In this document: in pieces, positions 36,937 to 44,818 of the stretch
How positions within the stretch are numbered: the stretch's first letter is position 1
Layout of the letters: the number at the start of each line of letters is the position of its first letter
From: Solibacteraceae bacterium
Lineage (GTDB): Bacteria > Acidobacteriota > Terriglobia > Bryobacterales > Bryobacteraceae
Assembly (NCBI GenBank): GCA_021324015.1
Contig: JAJPJX010000020.1
Location: forward strand, 1 to 64,000
Length of the DNA: 64,000 bases
Direction of reading: 5' to 3'
Translations under genes and position numbers: made by a program
The notes under the pieces: model-generated
What the model was told of the DNA's origin: nothing
The model's database searches: none
Seen by the model: only the letters and a program-made list of their open reading frames with translations

Positions 36937-37411
36937 CGAACCCGGAGCCACCGCTGGGCTGGCGTCCGAGAGAGAATGCAAAGTCGAGGGTTTGGAGGAC
37001 GTCCGCCTTGCGCAAGGGCGTGGTCAGAACGTCGAAGCCACCCTGGTCGATGACTTCCTCCCAAAGCGAGTAGTCGCCGGCCGGCGAGAGCACGATGACC
37101 CGCGGCTGGTGATTCGCCGACTGCAGAGCGGCCAGATTCTCGCGCCAACCGGAACCGGAAGTGTCGTGGGCGCACAACACCACCGGGATGTGGCCCGCGG
37201 CGATGCGCTCCAGGGCATCCTGGCACGAAGGGGAGGTTAACAGCTTCCAGCGCGTGTCTGCCAGAATTTGCTCCAGGGCTTTACGGTCGGCATCGGACGC
37301 CGAGACCAGCAGCAAGGGGGTCTTCCCTGGCTGCTCGCCCGACGCTCCCGTGTGCTCGGACAGCCCCAGAGCGCTAGCGAATTTATGGATAATTCCCTGA
37401 AATGAATTCAT
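36926..37411 (-). CDS. Atypical (probably phosphorylation-independent) receiver-domain protein
   Basis: A 161-residue protein with a short N-terminal helix (MNSFQGIIHKFASALGL) and a receiver-like domain: PLLLVSASDADRKALEQIL, IPVVLCAHDTSGSGWRENL, PRVIVLSP, FDVLTTPLRKADVLQTL. Where VVLCD is expected the sequence is VVLCAHD, so the usual phospho-acceptor position is Ala, and the conserved lysine of KP is Thr (TTPL). It therefore looks like a pseudo-receiver. ATG 37411 has GGAG eight bases upstream. Next to the NarL-type pair it could modulate that system, but this is inference. Confidence 0.7.
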   Translation of the reverse strand: MNSFQGIIHKFASALGLSEHTGASGEQPGKTPLLLVSASDADRKALEQILADTRWKLLTSPSCQDALERIAAGHIPVVLCAHDTSGSGWRENLAALQSANHQPRVIVLSPAGDYSLWEEVIDQGGFDVLTTPLRKADVLQTLDFAFSLGRQPSGGSGFATR

Positions 37412-37691
37412 GGCTGGTCTCCCACAACATTCCTTCTTGCCGTACCCACGTCGCCTGAAAGCGGCGGGTCGGTTTTGGTGGTGAGCAAGAGACACTACAA
37501 CCTCACCCGTCAAGGTAGCGTGGGAGACAGGGGCGCACCCATACTCTCCATCGGGTATATCCCTGGAAAGGACGCACTAGGGCGGTGTCAGGGCGCGTGC
37601 CGGACGGCGTGGGGACTCCCGCGAATTGCCCCTTCCAGATCCTGAGACAAAGGGATGGCAGCCGGTGGGAAGGCCAGCTACGCTCGGGGTG

Positions 37692-38099
37692 ATGAGTCAG
37701 GAACAATATCGCAAGGCGCTCGAGATCAAGGCCGCCGAACTCAGCGCTTCTCTGCGAAACCGGGAGGGGATTCACATTGAGACGGCCAGCGACATGCAAG
37801 ACGAGGTCCAACAGGAGACCGAGCGGGATCTGATTGTCACGAGCCTCGATCGCGACAGCCAGATGCTGCGTCACGTTCGCGCCGCGCTGAAGCGCCTGGC
37901 GGATGGCTCCTTCGGAGTCTGCGTGGACTGTGAGGAACCCATCGGCGCAAAGCGCCTGGCAGCGGTACCGTGGGCGGCACGTTGCCTGCGGTGCCAGGAA
38001 CGCGCCGACGAAAACGGCGACGGCCGGCTGGCCGCAGACCGGGCGGGCGGTGCCTTGATCGCGGGCGCCGGGCGCGCGTTCGGCCTCGGGAGGCTCTAG
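37692..38099 (+). CDS. DksA/TraR-family zinc-finger protein
   Basis: A 135-residue protein of the DksA/TraR superfamily, which binds the secondary channel of RNA polymerase and modulates stringent-type control. A helical coiled-coil region (YRKALEIKAAELSASLRNREG...DRDSQMLRHVRAALKRLADGSFG) is followed by the four-cysteine zinc finger CVDC-N17-CLRC with the family sequence EEPIGAKRLAAVPWA. The coiled-coil tip, where DksA has DxxDxA, reads LIVTSLDRD here and was not matched. ATG 37692 (MSQEQYRKAL) is the conserved-looking start. The C-terminal tail is Gly/Ala rich. The 280 bases upstream (37412-37691) contain no gene or clear promoter that I can support. Confidence 0.85.
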   Translation: MSQEQYRKALEIKAAELSASLRNREGIHIETASDMQDEVQQETERDLIVTSLDRDSQMLRHVRAALKRLADGSFGVCVDCEEPIGAKRLAAVPWAARCLRCQERADENGDGRLAADRAGGALIAGAGRAFGLGRL

Positions 38100-38240
38100 C
38101 GCGCCGCCAGCGGCCGCCCCGGACCGTGCGTTTGATCCCGGTTTGGCCCGCATATACAGCGCCGGCCGGATGGCGCCGCGGGGAAGTTCGGGTCTACGGT
38201 GAAAAAGGGGCGGGCTCGTCCCCGATCGAGGAATATACCC

Positions 38241-39239
38241 ATGAAATGCCGATTTGTGAGCGTCATCACGGGCCTCGTCCTGACATTCTGTCTGGGGAGC
38301 GCCCCGTCGATAGCCAAAGACAAGAAGAAAGATCCGGACGAGATCGGTAACCGGGATGTCGGCAAAGGGGTGAACTTCTACTCCCTCGAAAAGGAAATCG
38401 CGCTCGGTAAGCAGATGGCTCAGGAGGTGGAACGGGAGGCCAAAATCATCGATGACCCGGTGATTGCTGAGTACGTCAACCGGGTGGGGCAGAACCTGGT
38501 TCGCAACTCCGACGCCAAAGTACCTTTTACTATCAAGGTCCTGGATTCCGACGAGGTGAACGCCTTCGCGCTGCCCGGGGGCTTCTTTTTCGTAAATTCC
38601 GGCCTGATCCTAAAGGCGGACAACGAAGCCGAACTGGCCGGCGTCATGGCGCACGAAATCGCCCACGTGGCGGCGCGGCACGGCACCCGCCAAGCCACAA
38701 GAGGCGCCCTCGTGAACTATGCCTCGTTACCGCTGATCTTTATGGGAGGCTGGACCGGGTATGCGATTCAGGAGGCCGCCGGCTTGGCTATCCCGATGGG
38801 ATTTCTGAAGTTCTCGCGGGGTTTCGAGGCCGAAGCTGACATGCTGGGGTTACAGTACATGTACAAAACCGGCTATGACCCAACCTGCTTTGTGGATTTC
38901 TTTGAAAAAATCGAGTCGCTTGAGAAGACCAAGCCTGGCGCGCTCTCGAAGGTCTTCTCCACTCACCCCATGACGGAAGAACGCATCAAGGCCGCCCAGA
39001 AGAACATCCAGGAAATGCTCAAGGCCAGGCCCGAGTATGTCGTGAACACCTCCGAGTTCATGGACGTAAAGGCCCGGCTGGCTAGACTCGAGAACCGCAG
39101 CCGCAAACTCAATGAAGCGAAGGATGCCGACCGGCCTACCCTGCGGCGGCGGCCCGACAGCGGGCAGGTAGACGAAGACGGCGACGGCAAGGCCAAGCCG
39201 GATGAGGATGATCGGCCCACTCTGAAACGGCGGGATTGA
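38241..39239 (+). CDS. M48-family zinc metalloprotease
   Basis: A 332-residue exported protease of the BepA/Oma1 type. A signal peptide (MKCRFVSVITGLVLTFCLGSAPSIA) is followed by LGKQMAQEVEREAKIIDDPVIAEYVNRVGQNLV, the active site MAHEIAHVAARHGTRQ with H138, E139 and H142, and the third zinc ligand in RGFEAEADMLGLQYM. The C-terminus is charged and repeats DRPTLRRR/DRPTLKRR around an acidic stretch. Such proteases degrade misfolded envelope proteins. ATG 38241 has GAGG nine bases upstream; an upstream in-frame ATG (38199) is not needed. Confidence 0.9.
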   Translation: MKCRFVSVITGLVLTFCLGSAPSIAKDKKKDPDEIGNRDVGKGVNFYSLEKEIALGKQMAQEVEREAKIIDDPVIAEYVNRVGQNLVRNSDAKVPFTIKVLDSDEVNAFALPGGFFFVNSGLILKADNEAELAGVMAHEIAHVAARHGTRQATRGALVNYASLPLIFMGGWTGYAIQEAAGLAIPMGFLKFSRGFEAEADMLGLQYMYKTGYDPTCFVDFFEKIESLEKTKPGALSKVFSTHPMTEERIKAAQKNIQEMLKARPEYVVNTSEFMDVKARLARLENRSRKLNEAKDADRPTLRRRPDSGQVDEDGDGKAKPDEDDRPTLKRRD

Positions 39240-39267
39240 GGGGCGGCCGCGCGGGTACTGTGTCGCT

Positions 39268-39708
39268 TCAGACCCCGGGGACAGTTGCAGCCGCCCGTCC
39301 CGAGTGGGCCAGACGGATGGCGGCGCGGATTTCCGTCATCCGCAGCGGCCGTGCCAGGCCGCAGGCTCGGCAGCGGAAAGCCTTGGGCCAGCGCGCGCGA
39401 TCCGCTTCGTCGGCGATCAACACCAGGCTCACATGAGGGTGGAAGGCGGCTAGCATATCCACGGCCGAGTCGCAGTCGCCATCCAGAAAGAGCGTGTCGC
39501 ACAGGAGTACCGTGGCTTCGGTGACGGTCAGCAGAAAGTCCGATTTCTCCACCGTGTCGGCGGCATACAGGCGAATCCCGAAGTAGCGCAGCAGCTCGGC
39601 GAATACCTGGTACTCGGCGTCGAAACAAGTCAGGAACACACAATGAATGCCTGGCCGGCGCGTTGCCTCAACCTTTCCCTGCACCAGGTGCGCAAACTCA
39701 TCCGTCAT
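39268..39708 (-). CDS. Receiver-like protein with degenerate switch residues
   Basis: A 146-residue protein with a receiver-like pattern: IHCVFLTCFDAEYQVFAELLRYFGIRLY, ATVLLCDTLFLDGDCDSAVDML (Asp in the phospho-acceptor position), VSLVLIADEAD and CGLARPLRMTEIRAAI, where the conserved Lys before Pro is Arg. There is no output domain. ATG 39708 has a strong GGAGG seven bases upstream. It is the second stand-alone receiver-like gene in this region. Its partner is unknown; a role as an adaptor or pseudo-receiver is inference. Confidence 0.65.
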   Translation of the reverse strand: MTDEFAHLVQGKVEATRRPGIHCVFLTCFDAEYQVFAELLRYFGIRLYAADTVEKSDFLLTVTEATVLLCDTLFLDGDCDSAVDMLAAFHPHVSLVLIADEADRARWPKAFRCRACGLARPLRMTEIRAAIRLAHSGRAAATVPGV

Positions 39709-39933
39709 GCCTCGACCTCCGTTCCGCTCGCATCCCAGCATAGGACCCGGGGCGCGCGGGGAACATACAGTGGGAATGGTAGATTCACTGGAACCGCTGG
39801 GTAGGCCCGGCGGGCGGCCTAGCAGGATGTTTTCGATTCCCTCCGGTCTGCCGTAGCATAATGAACCTGGTATGCGATGCGAGACGAAATTTCCCGGTGT
39901 GAGGCAGCGGTTTTGCGTGCGGAGCGAGTGGCG

Positions 39934-41034
39934 ATGAGCGGAAACTCCGAGGCCGTTGGCCTGCCGCTGGATGCGTTGGAGACGCCGGCGTTGTGCCTGG
40001 ATATCGACGCGTATCGCCGGAACGTGGCCCGTATGGCGGACTACATCGTGCGGCAGCACGGGCTGGGATGGCGCCCCCACATGAAGGGGCAGAAAGCTCC
40101 CGAACTGGCCAAAGAGGCTATTGCCGCGGGAGCGCGCGGGGTGACCTGTGCCACGGTGTACGAAGCGGAAGTGATGGTCCGCGCTGGTGTCGCTGGCGTG
40201 CTGGTGGCCAACCAGATCGCAGGCGAGCGGAAATTGGCGCGGTTGGCACGCCTCCAGTGCACTACTCCGGTGATGGCGGCGACCGACAGCCTGGACCATG
40301 CACGCGCCCTCGATGCGGCTGCCCAGGCCGGCGGAGTCACGATTCCGGTGCTGATCGAGGTGGATATCGGCATGCAGCGCTGCGGGATCGCGCCCGGAGG
40401 GACCGTGGCCGCCCTGGCACGGGAGATCGCAGGCCTGCGGGGCTTGTGCTTCCTGGGCGTCATGGGCTGGGAAGGCCATACCCTGGCTTACGGCGGGGAC
40501 GCCAAGCGGGAACAGATCGCCGGTGCTATCGGCAAACTCACTGCGAGTGCAGAGGCGTGCCGCGCGGCGGGCATTCCCGTGGAGATTGTGTCGGCCAGCG
40601 GCAGCGGCACGTTCCGCCTTTCCGCGCCGTTGCCCGGGCTTACCGAGGTGCAAGCCGGGGGAGGCGTCTTTTCGGACCTCAGCTACGCCAAGTGGGGGCT
40701 GGACCACGAATTCGCGTTAACCGTGGTGACGCGCGTGGTGAGCCGCCCCAGCCCCACCCGAATCATTGTCGACGGGGGGTTCAAGACGATGAGCGTACAG
40801 CATGGCCAGCCTCGTCCCCTAGGCCTGGGAGCGATCAAGAGCCTCGTGCTTTCTGCCGAACACGGGAACGTGGAACTGGAACAGCCCAACTCCGCCCACC
40901 GCGTAGGCGACCTGATCACTTTCATCCCGGGCTACACCGACAGCACCGTTTGCCTGCACGACGAGCTGTGTGTGCTGCGCAACGGGCTGCTGGAGGCAGT
41001 GTGGGCAATCCCTGGCCGGACCGGGCGGCGGTAG
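39934..41034 (+). CDS. DSD1-type PLP-dependent enzyme (D-threonine aldolase/D-serine dehydratase-like)
   Basis: A 366-residue fold-type III PLP enzyme. The N-terminal alanine-racemase-like barrel starts ALETPALCLDIDAYRRNVARM and has the PLP lysine K51 in RPHMKGQKAPELA. Further barrel motifs are ATVYEAEVMVRAGV, VLIEVDIGMQRCGI, VSASGSGTF and EVQAGGGVFSDL. The C-terminal D-serine-dehydratase-like domain ends with CLHDELCV, a His/Asp/Glu group placed like the divalent metal site of this family. It would cleave or dehydrate a D-hydroxy amino acid. ATG 39934 is preferred because GGAG precedes it and homology begins soon after; an in-frame ATG at 39877 exists. Confidence 0.85.
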   Translation: MSGNSEAVGLPLDALETPALCLDIDAYRRNVARMADYIVRQHGLGWRPHMKGQKAPELAKEAIAAGARGVTCATVYEAEVMVRAGVAGVLVANQIAGERKLARLARLQCTTPVMAATDSLDHARALDAAAQAGGVTIPVLIEVDIGMQRCGIAPGGTVAALAREIAGLRGLCFLGVMGWEGHTLAYGGDAKREQIAGAIGKLTASAEACRAAGIPVEIVSASGSGTFRLSAPLPGLTEVQAGGGVFSDLSYAKWGLDHEFALTVVTRVVSRPSPTRIIVDGGFKTMSVQHGQPRPLGLGAIKSLVLSAEHGNVELEQPNSAHRVGDLITFIPGYTDSTVCLHDELCVLRNGLLEAVWAIPGRTGRR

Positions 41035-41053
41035 CCCGGCCGGCGATACGAGA

Positions 41054-41692
41054 TCAGAAGGCGAACGTCAGCCCGACCAGAGGTACGAGGTTGTGCAGCC
41101 AACCGCCTACTTTTTCTCCAGGCGCGGCGGCGATCACTTGGGTGGGAAAGGGCGTAAGGTAGTCGCGGAACTCCGCCCGCAAAAACAGGTTTGGACTCAG
41201 GGGGATCTTTACGCCCGCGCCAGCGCTTATTAGAGGCTCAACCTGTTGTGTCTTGGTGAGGTAGGCGTATTGGTGCAACGGCTGATAGGACGCTTCCGGT
41301 CCCGTGCCGCGAAAGACTTTCACGCCCCCTCCCAAAGCCAGAAACGGCAACGGCGCACCGCGCCGCGGGCGGGGGTGCAGCAGCACATCGTAATGCACGG
41401 CGTGGGCCACGCCGCTAAAGTTGACCGCGGTGCCGCCGGATGAGAGCTTGAGGCCGCTTTGCAGGAAGGTGTAGCGGATTTCGCCGCTAAAATGCTTCTG
41501 GACGTTGTGGGACGCCACCGCACCGATGGCTGCGCCAGGTTGGAAGCCGGCCAAGGCGCTACCCGCCGCCCCCGATACCGAGGCATTGGTCAGAAAACCA
41601 CCGCCGCCCACGCCGCCGATCTCCCATGGTTGGGCCAGGCAGAGCGCGGCAAGCAGGAGCGAAAACAAACAGAGTCTAAACGCGGCAGGCAT
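41054..41692 (-). CDS. Outer-membrane beta-barrel protein, OmpA/OmpX-like
   Basis: A 212-residue exported protein with a signal peptide (MPAAFRLCLFSLLLAALCLAQ) and alternating hydrophobic strands typical of an eight-stranded barrel, for example HFSGEIRYTFLQSGLKLSS, NLFLRAEFRDYLT and a C-terminal VPLVGLTFAF ending in Phe. AGGAG precedes the ATG by eight bases. It lies 11 bases after the large propeller gene on the same strand. It is commonly an envelope-structural protein; specific function unknown. Confidence 0.75.
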   Translation of the reverse strand: MPAAFRLCLFSLLLAALCLAQPWEIGGVGGGGFLTNASVSGAAGSALAGFQPGAAIGAVASHNVQKHFSGEIRYTFLQSGLKLSSGGTAVNFSGVAHAVHYDVLLHPRPRRGAPLPFLALGGGVKVFRGTGPEASYQPLHQYAYLTKTQQVEPLISAGAGVKIPLSPNLFLRAEFRDYLTPFPTQVIAAAPGEKVGGWLHNLVPLVGLTFAF

Positions 41693-41703
41693 CGGAAATT
41701 CTC

Positions 41704-44679
41704 CTATTTGACAACCCGGACGAACAGCGTCGTGGAACTGCCGCCCTGCGAGATCGTCAGAGGGACGCTCATGCCGAGCGGTGCAAAATATGGAACGGAA
41801 GCCCGGATCTGATATACACCTACTTGGCCGGGCGCCAAGCCCGCATAGCTCACCGGCAGGCCTACACCACCCAGGTCCACCGCGGGCGGAATCAGGACTT
41901 CGGATGGCGGGTCCCCCGAGGCGGGCGTACCGGCTTCCACGGGCGGGGAGGTGCGGCCCAAACCGGTTGCGTAAATGATGATTTCGTCCTCCGGGTGAAT
42001 GGGATTCGATCCGGTCACTAACTGCCAGTTGGCGGCGCGAATCACTGTGGCGATGCCGGTATCCGGACCGGCTGTGCCACTGCGAAATACGCTGGGCGCC
42101 GCCGGCAGAATGGTCAGGTGGAAACTGTCGCTCACCCCGCCAGGTGTGCGCAACAACAGGGTGGCGTCGCCGTCCACGTTAAAAGGCAGTTGGGCATTGA
42201 CCTGGCTGGGAGACAAGAACAGCATCGGGGAAAGCACGCCGTTCACCGTGAGGCAGGATTCTCCCAGGGCCGTGGGCAAGGGCACTTCGCTGGTGGCCTG
42301 ATTCACGGGACTCAATTGTGCGCCAAAGATAGCGATCAGGCCCCCGGGTGCCACGGGCGCGGTAAAGTCAGCGGCATTCACTACCTGGAAGATCTGGGGC
42401 GGCGCGACGGCGGAATCGTAACTCCAGGGAAGCACGGTGAAGCCCGAGGTGGTCAGCGCGACGATGCCGCTGCGGTCCATGAGCGCCGCCAGCGTGCGTG
42501 TGAAGGGGAAGGCGGTGGTACCCACCAGCGGTGCTTCCACCATACGCGTGGGACGGACACCTTGCACGTTCACCGGATCGACGCGTTGAACGGTTCCGGC
42601 CCCACCACCGGAGGGTGCGCTGGTACGAAAAGCGGACTGGTCTACAAACACGAATCCCGAAGAGGCCCCCAACGCGGCATCTAGCTGGCCTACCGGCACC
42701 AGCGAAGCGTTCAACAGGTAGTGATCCACCAGAAACTGGCGGTAGCTGGAGGCCGCGTAGGCGCCCGCAAGCGACTCAAAATCCTTGCGTTCGGCGGTGA
42801 ACGTATCGGCGGTCGCGTCGTAAAGCAATACGGTGCCGTCTGCCATGGCCGCCAGAATGGCGGAACCGTTTGGGGCCGCTGTCAACACCGTGCTGATGTT
42901 CACGTCGTTCTGGTAAACACCTAGCGAGGGCAGCGCGGTGGCCGTGCGGGCTGGCAGGTCCACCCGATCGATGGTATGAACCGGGCCTGCCACGCGGCAG
43001 GCCGCGAGGATAGCCCGGCCGGAGGCGGCTACCGAGCGCGGGTAGTGCCCGCCGGGAAAGATTACGGGCATCTGCGGCTGCAGCGAATCCAGATCATAAA
43101 CCGAGGCGATCTGAGCATTGTCGTGGCCGATCAGCAGGTACTTGTCGTCGAAGGTGATGGCCATCTGAGTGGGCGTATTGGCGGTCCGCAGCGTGGCGAT
43201 CCGCGCATTCGTGGCGGTGTCGAAGACGAGCACCTGGTTTTTGTCCTGGCGCAGGATATAGAACCGATTGCGGCCCGGATCGGCCAGGACGTCCACTAAC
43301 TGCCCAGGCACGTTCACGAAGGTGCCGCGCTGGTCCGGCTCACGGGTGTTGATGAGCACCCGCACGGGCGGTGGCAGGTTTACGGCGGAGGCCGAACGCC
43401 ACTGCAGAAGGGCCGTTACTGTCCCGTTTTGATTTTGGAAGATGTTCGGATCCACGCTGATATGCACGGTGGCCGGCGTCGAACCGGAGGATTGGGAGAC
43501 GTTCACTCCGGCCGTGTCCGGCACAAGCGTGAAATCCGTGGCCCCCCCGCCCGGATCGGTGACCAGTAGGTCCCGGCTGGAGACGCTCCTGTCGCACAGG
43601 TTGCCGCGAAATACCAGGTCTTCCTGGTCCGCCGCCAGGCGGTGTGCCTTGGCGAGTGCGCCCACCGGCAGAATCAGCGCGCCGCTGTCGGAGACAGCGT
43701 AAAGCACGGTTCCCGCGGTGTCCAGGATGCTTCGGCCAGCCAGGTTTTCCGGCAACCGCAGTCTTTCCCGCGGGGCCAGATTGTCGGCATCCAGAATGTC
43801 CAGCACCGGAGGCCCGGGCGTGGCTGCGGCGCCCTGCCCGGCTGGTTGCGGAATCTGGGCGTATATGACGCCATGTGCGGAATCTATCGCGTGCGAACCT
43901 ACGTTGAGCAGGCCGGCGGGGTTGGGAAACTGCGAGATCAGCACTCCGTTGCGATCGAACAGCCCCCATCCGGCCGTGTAAGTGGAGCCGTCGCGGCTCA
44001 CACTGACCACGCGCGGGCCCATGGGGGGGCTGGAGGTATAGCCCAGGGAACGGACCTGGCGGGATGGCACGTCGTAACGGAAGCGGATCGTGTCGGTCAA
44101 GCCATAGATCGAACGGCCGTCGGGAGCGGCGGCTACCGCGGCGGCAATGATCTGCGGAGGAAAGTTGACTGGGGGCACGGGCAGAGTTTTGGCAGTCACG
44201 CCCTCTACCGTGTCAATCGCCCGGGTGGTGCCCGAAACCGGATCGAAGAGTAGAAAAGTGTCCGTCGTCACTACCAGGGCCAGGCCGTCATTGCCGAAAG
44301 CCACGCCCAACGGTGGTGAGCCCAGCGTGAAGGTCTGGCGCGTGCCGGGGGCGTTCAGGTTGACCACGGTAAGGGCATTGGCTGGTGTGCCAGGCGGCTG
44401 GAAATTGGCGAAGTGGGCGATCAGCAGAAACTGGCCGTCAGGCGACAACGCCAGGGCGCCCGGCTGCGGCGCGACGTTCATGGAACTGCGGATGGCGTGG
44501 TCGGACAAGGACAGCAGTTCAATCCGGTTGGCGGTGAAATTAGCGATGTATAGGACGCCCCGGGCCTCATCGAGGGCGATGTCGGCGGCGTGCCCCCCAA
44601 TGGGAACCACGGTGCCGAATGTGGCCGGCCACGCCGGGATGGATAGCAGCAAGGCTACAAAAGCGGCTCGGAACCGCAT
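41704..44679 (-). CDS. Secreted beta-propeller protein with Solibacter C-terminal domain
   Basis: A 991-residue exported protein. The signal peptide is MRFRAAFVALLLSIPAWPATFG. The body holds YVTN/quinoprotein-like propeller blades (HAADIALDEARGVLYIANFTANRIELLSL, QLVDVLADPGRNRFYILRQDKNQVLVFDTATNARI). Residues from about 760 form the Solibacter C-terminal domain: VVNAADFTAPVAPGGLIAIFGAQLSP, LFLSPSQVNAQLPFNVDG, DEIIIYATGLG and GQVGVYQIRASVP, the same order as in the NHL protein at 10825. Likely a cell-surface or extracellular binding protein. ATG 44679 is the signal-peptide start. It is divergent from a third protein with the same C-terminal domain. Confidence 0.88.
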   Translation of the reverse strand: MRFRAAFVALLLSIPAWPATFGTVVPIGGHAADIALDEARGVLYIANFTANRIELLSLSDHAIRSSMNVAPQPGALALSPDGQFLLIAHFANFQPPGTPANALTVVNLNAPGTRQTFTLGSPPLGVAFGNDGLALVVTTDTFLLFDPVSGTTRAIDTVEGVTAKTLPVPPVNFPPQIIAAAVAAAPDGRSIYGLTDTIRFRYDVPSRQVRSLGYTSSPPMGPRVVSVSRDGSTYTAGWGLFDRNGVLISQFPNPAGLLNVGSHAIDSAHGVIYAQIPQPAGQGAAATPGPPVLDILDADNLAPRERLRLPENLAGRSILDTAGTVLYAVSDSGALILPVGALAKAHRLAADQEDLVFRGNLCDRSVSSRDLLVTDPGGGATDFTLVPDTAGVNVSQSSGSTPATVHISVDPNIFQNQNGTVTALLQWRSASAVNLPPPVRVLINTREPDQRGTFVNVPGQLVDVLADPGRNRFYILRQDKNQVLVFDTATNARIATLRTANTPTQMAITFDDKYLLIGHDNAQIASVYDLDSLQPQMPVIFPGGHYPRSVAASGRAILAACRVAGPVHTIDRVDLPARTATALPSLGVYQNDVNISTVLTAAPNGSAILAAMADGTVLLYDATADTFTAERKDFESLAGAYAASSYRQFLVDHYLLNASLVPVGQLDAALGASSGFVFVDQSAFRTSAPSGGGAGTVQRVDPVNVQGVRPTRMVEAPLVGTTAFPFTRTLAALMDRSGIVALTTSGFTVLPWSYDSAVAPPQIFQVVNAADFTAPVAPGGLIAIFGAQLSPVNQATSEVPLPTALGESCLTVNGVLSPMLFLSPSQVNAQLPFNVDGDATLLLRTPGGVSDSFHLTILPAAPSVFRSGTAGPDTGIATVIRAANWQLVTGSNPIHPEDEIIIYATGLGRTSPPVEAGTPASGDPPSEVLIPPAVDLGGVGLPVSYAGLAPGQVGVYQIRASVPYFAPLGMSVPLTISQGGSSTTLFVRVVK

Positions 44680-44818
44680 GGGCAAACTCTTCACCCAAAC
44701 AGATCGGCAGTTGCCCGGTTCCGCCATAGAGCACGGAAAGACTCGGGCAGACCCTTGTTGCCGAAAGTAAGTATGCGTTTCGCTCTCGTGGGGGTCGATC
44801 CTCTGTCGGGAGCATCTG

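Noticed and set aside
39993-41162. Second plus-strand frame overlapping the DSD1-type gene
   Set aside because: Out of frame with a conserved PLP enzyme; Arg/Gly-rich translation.
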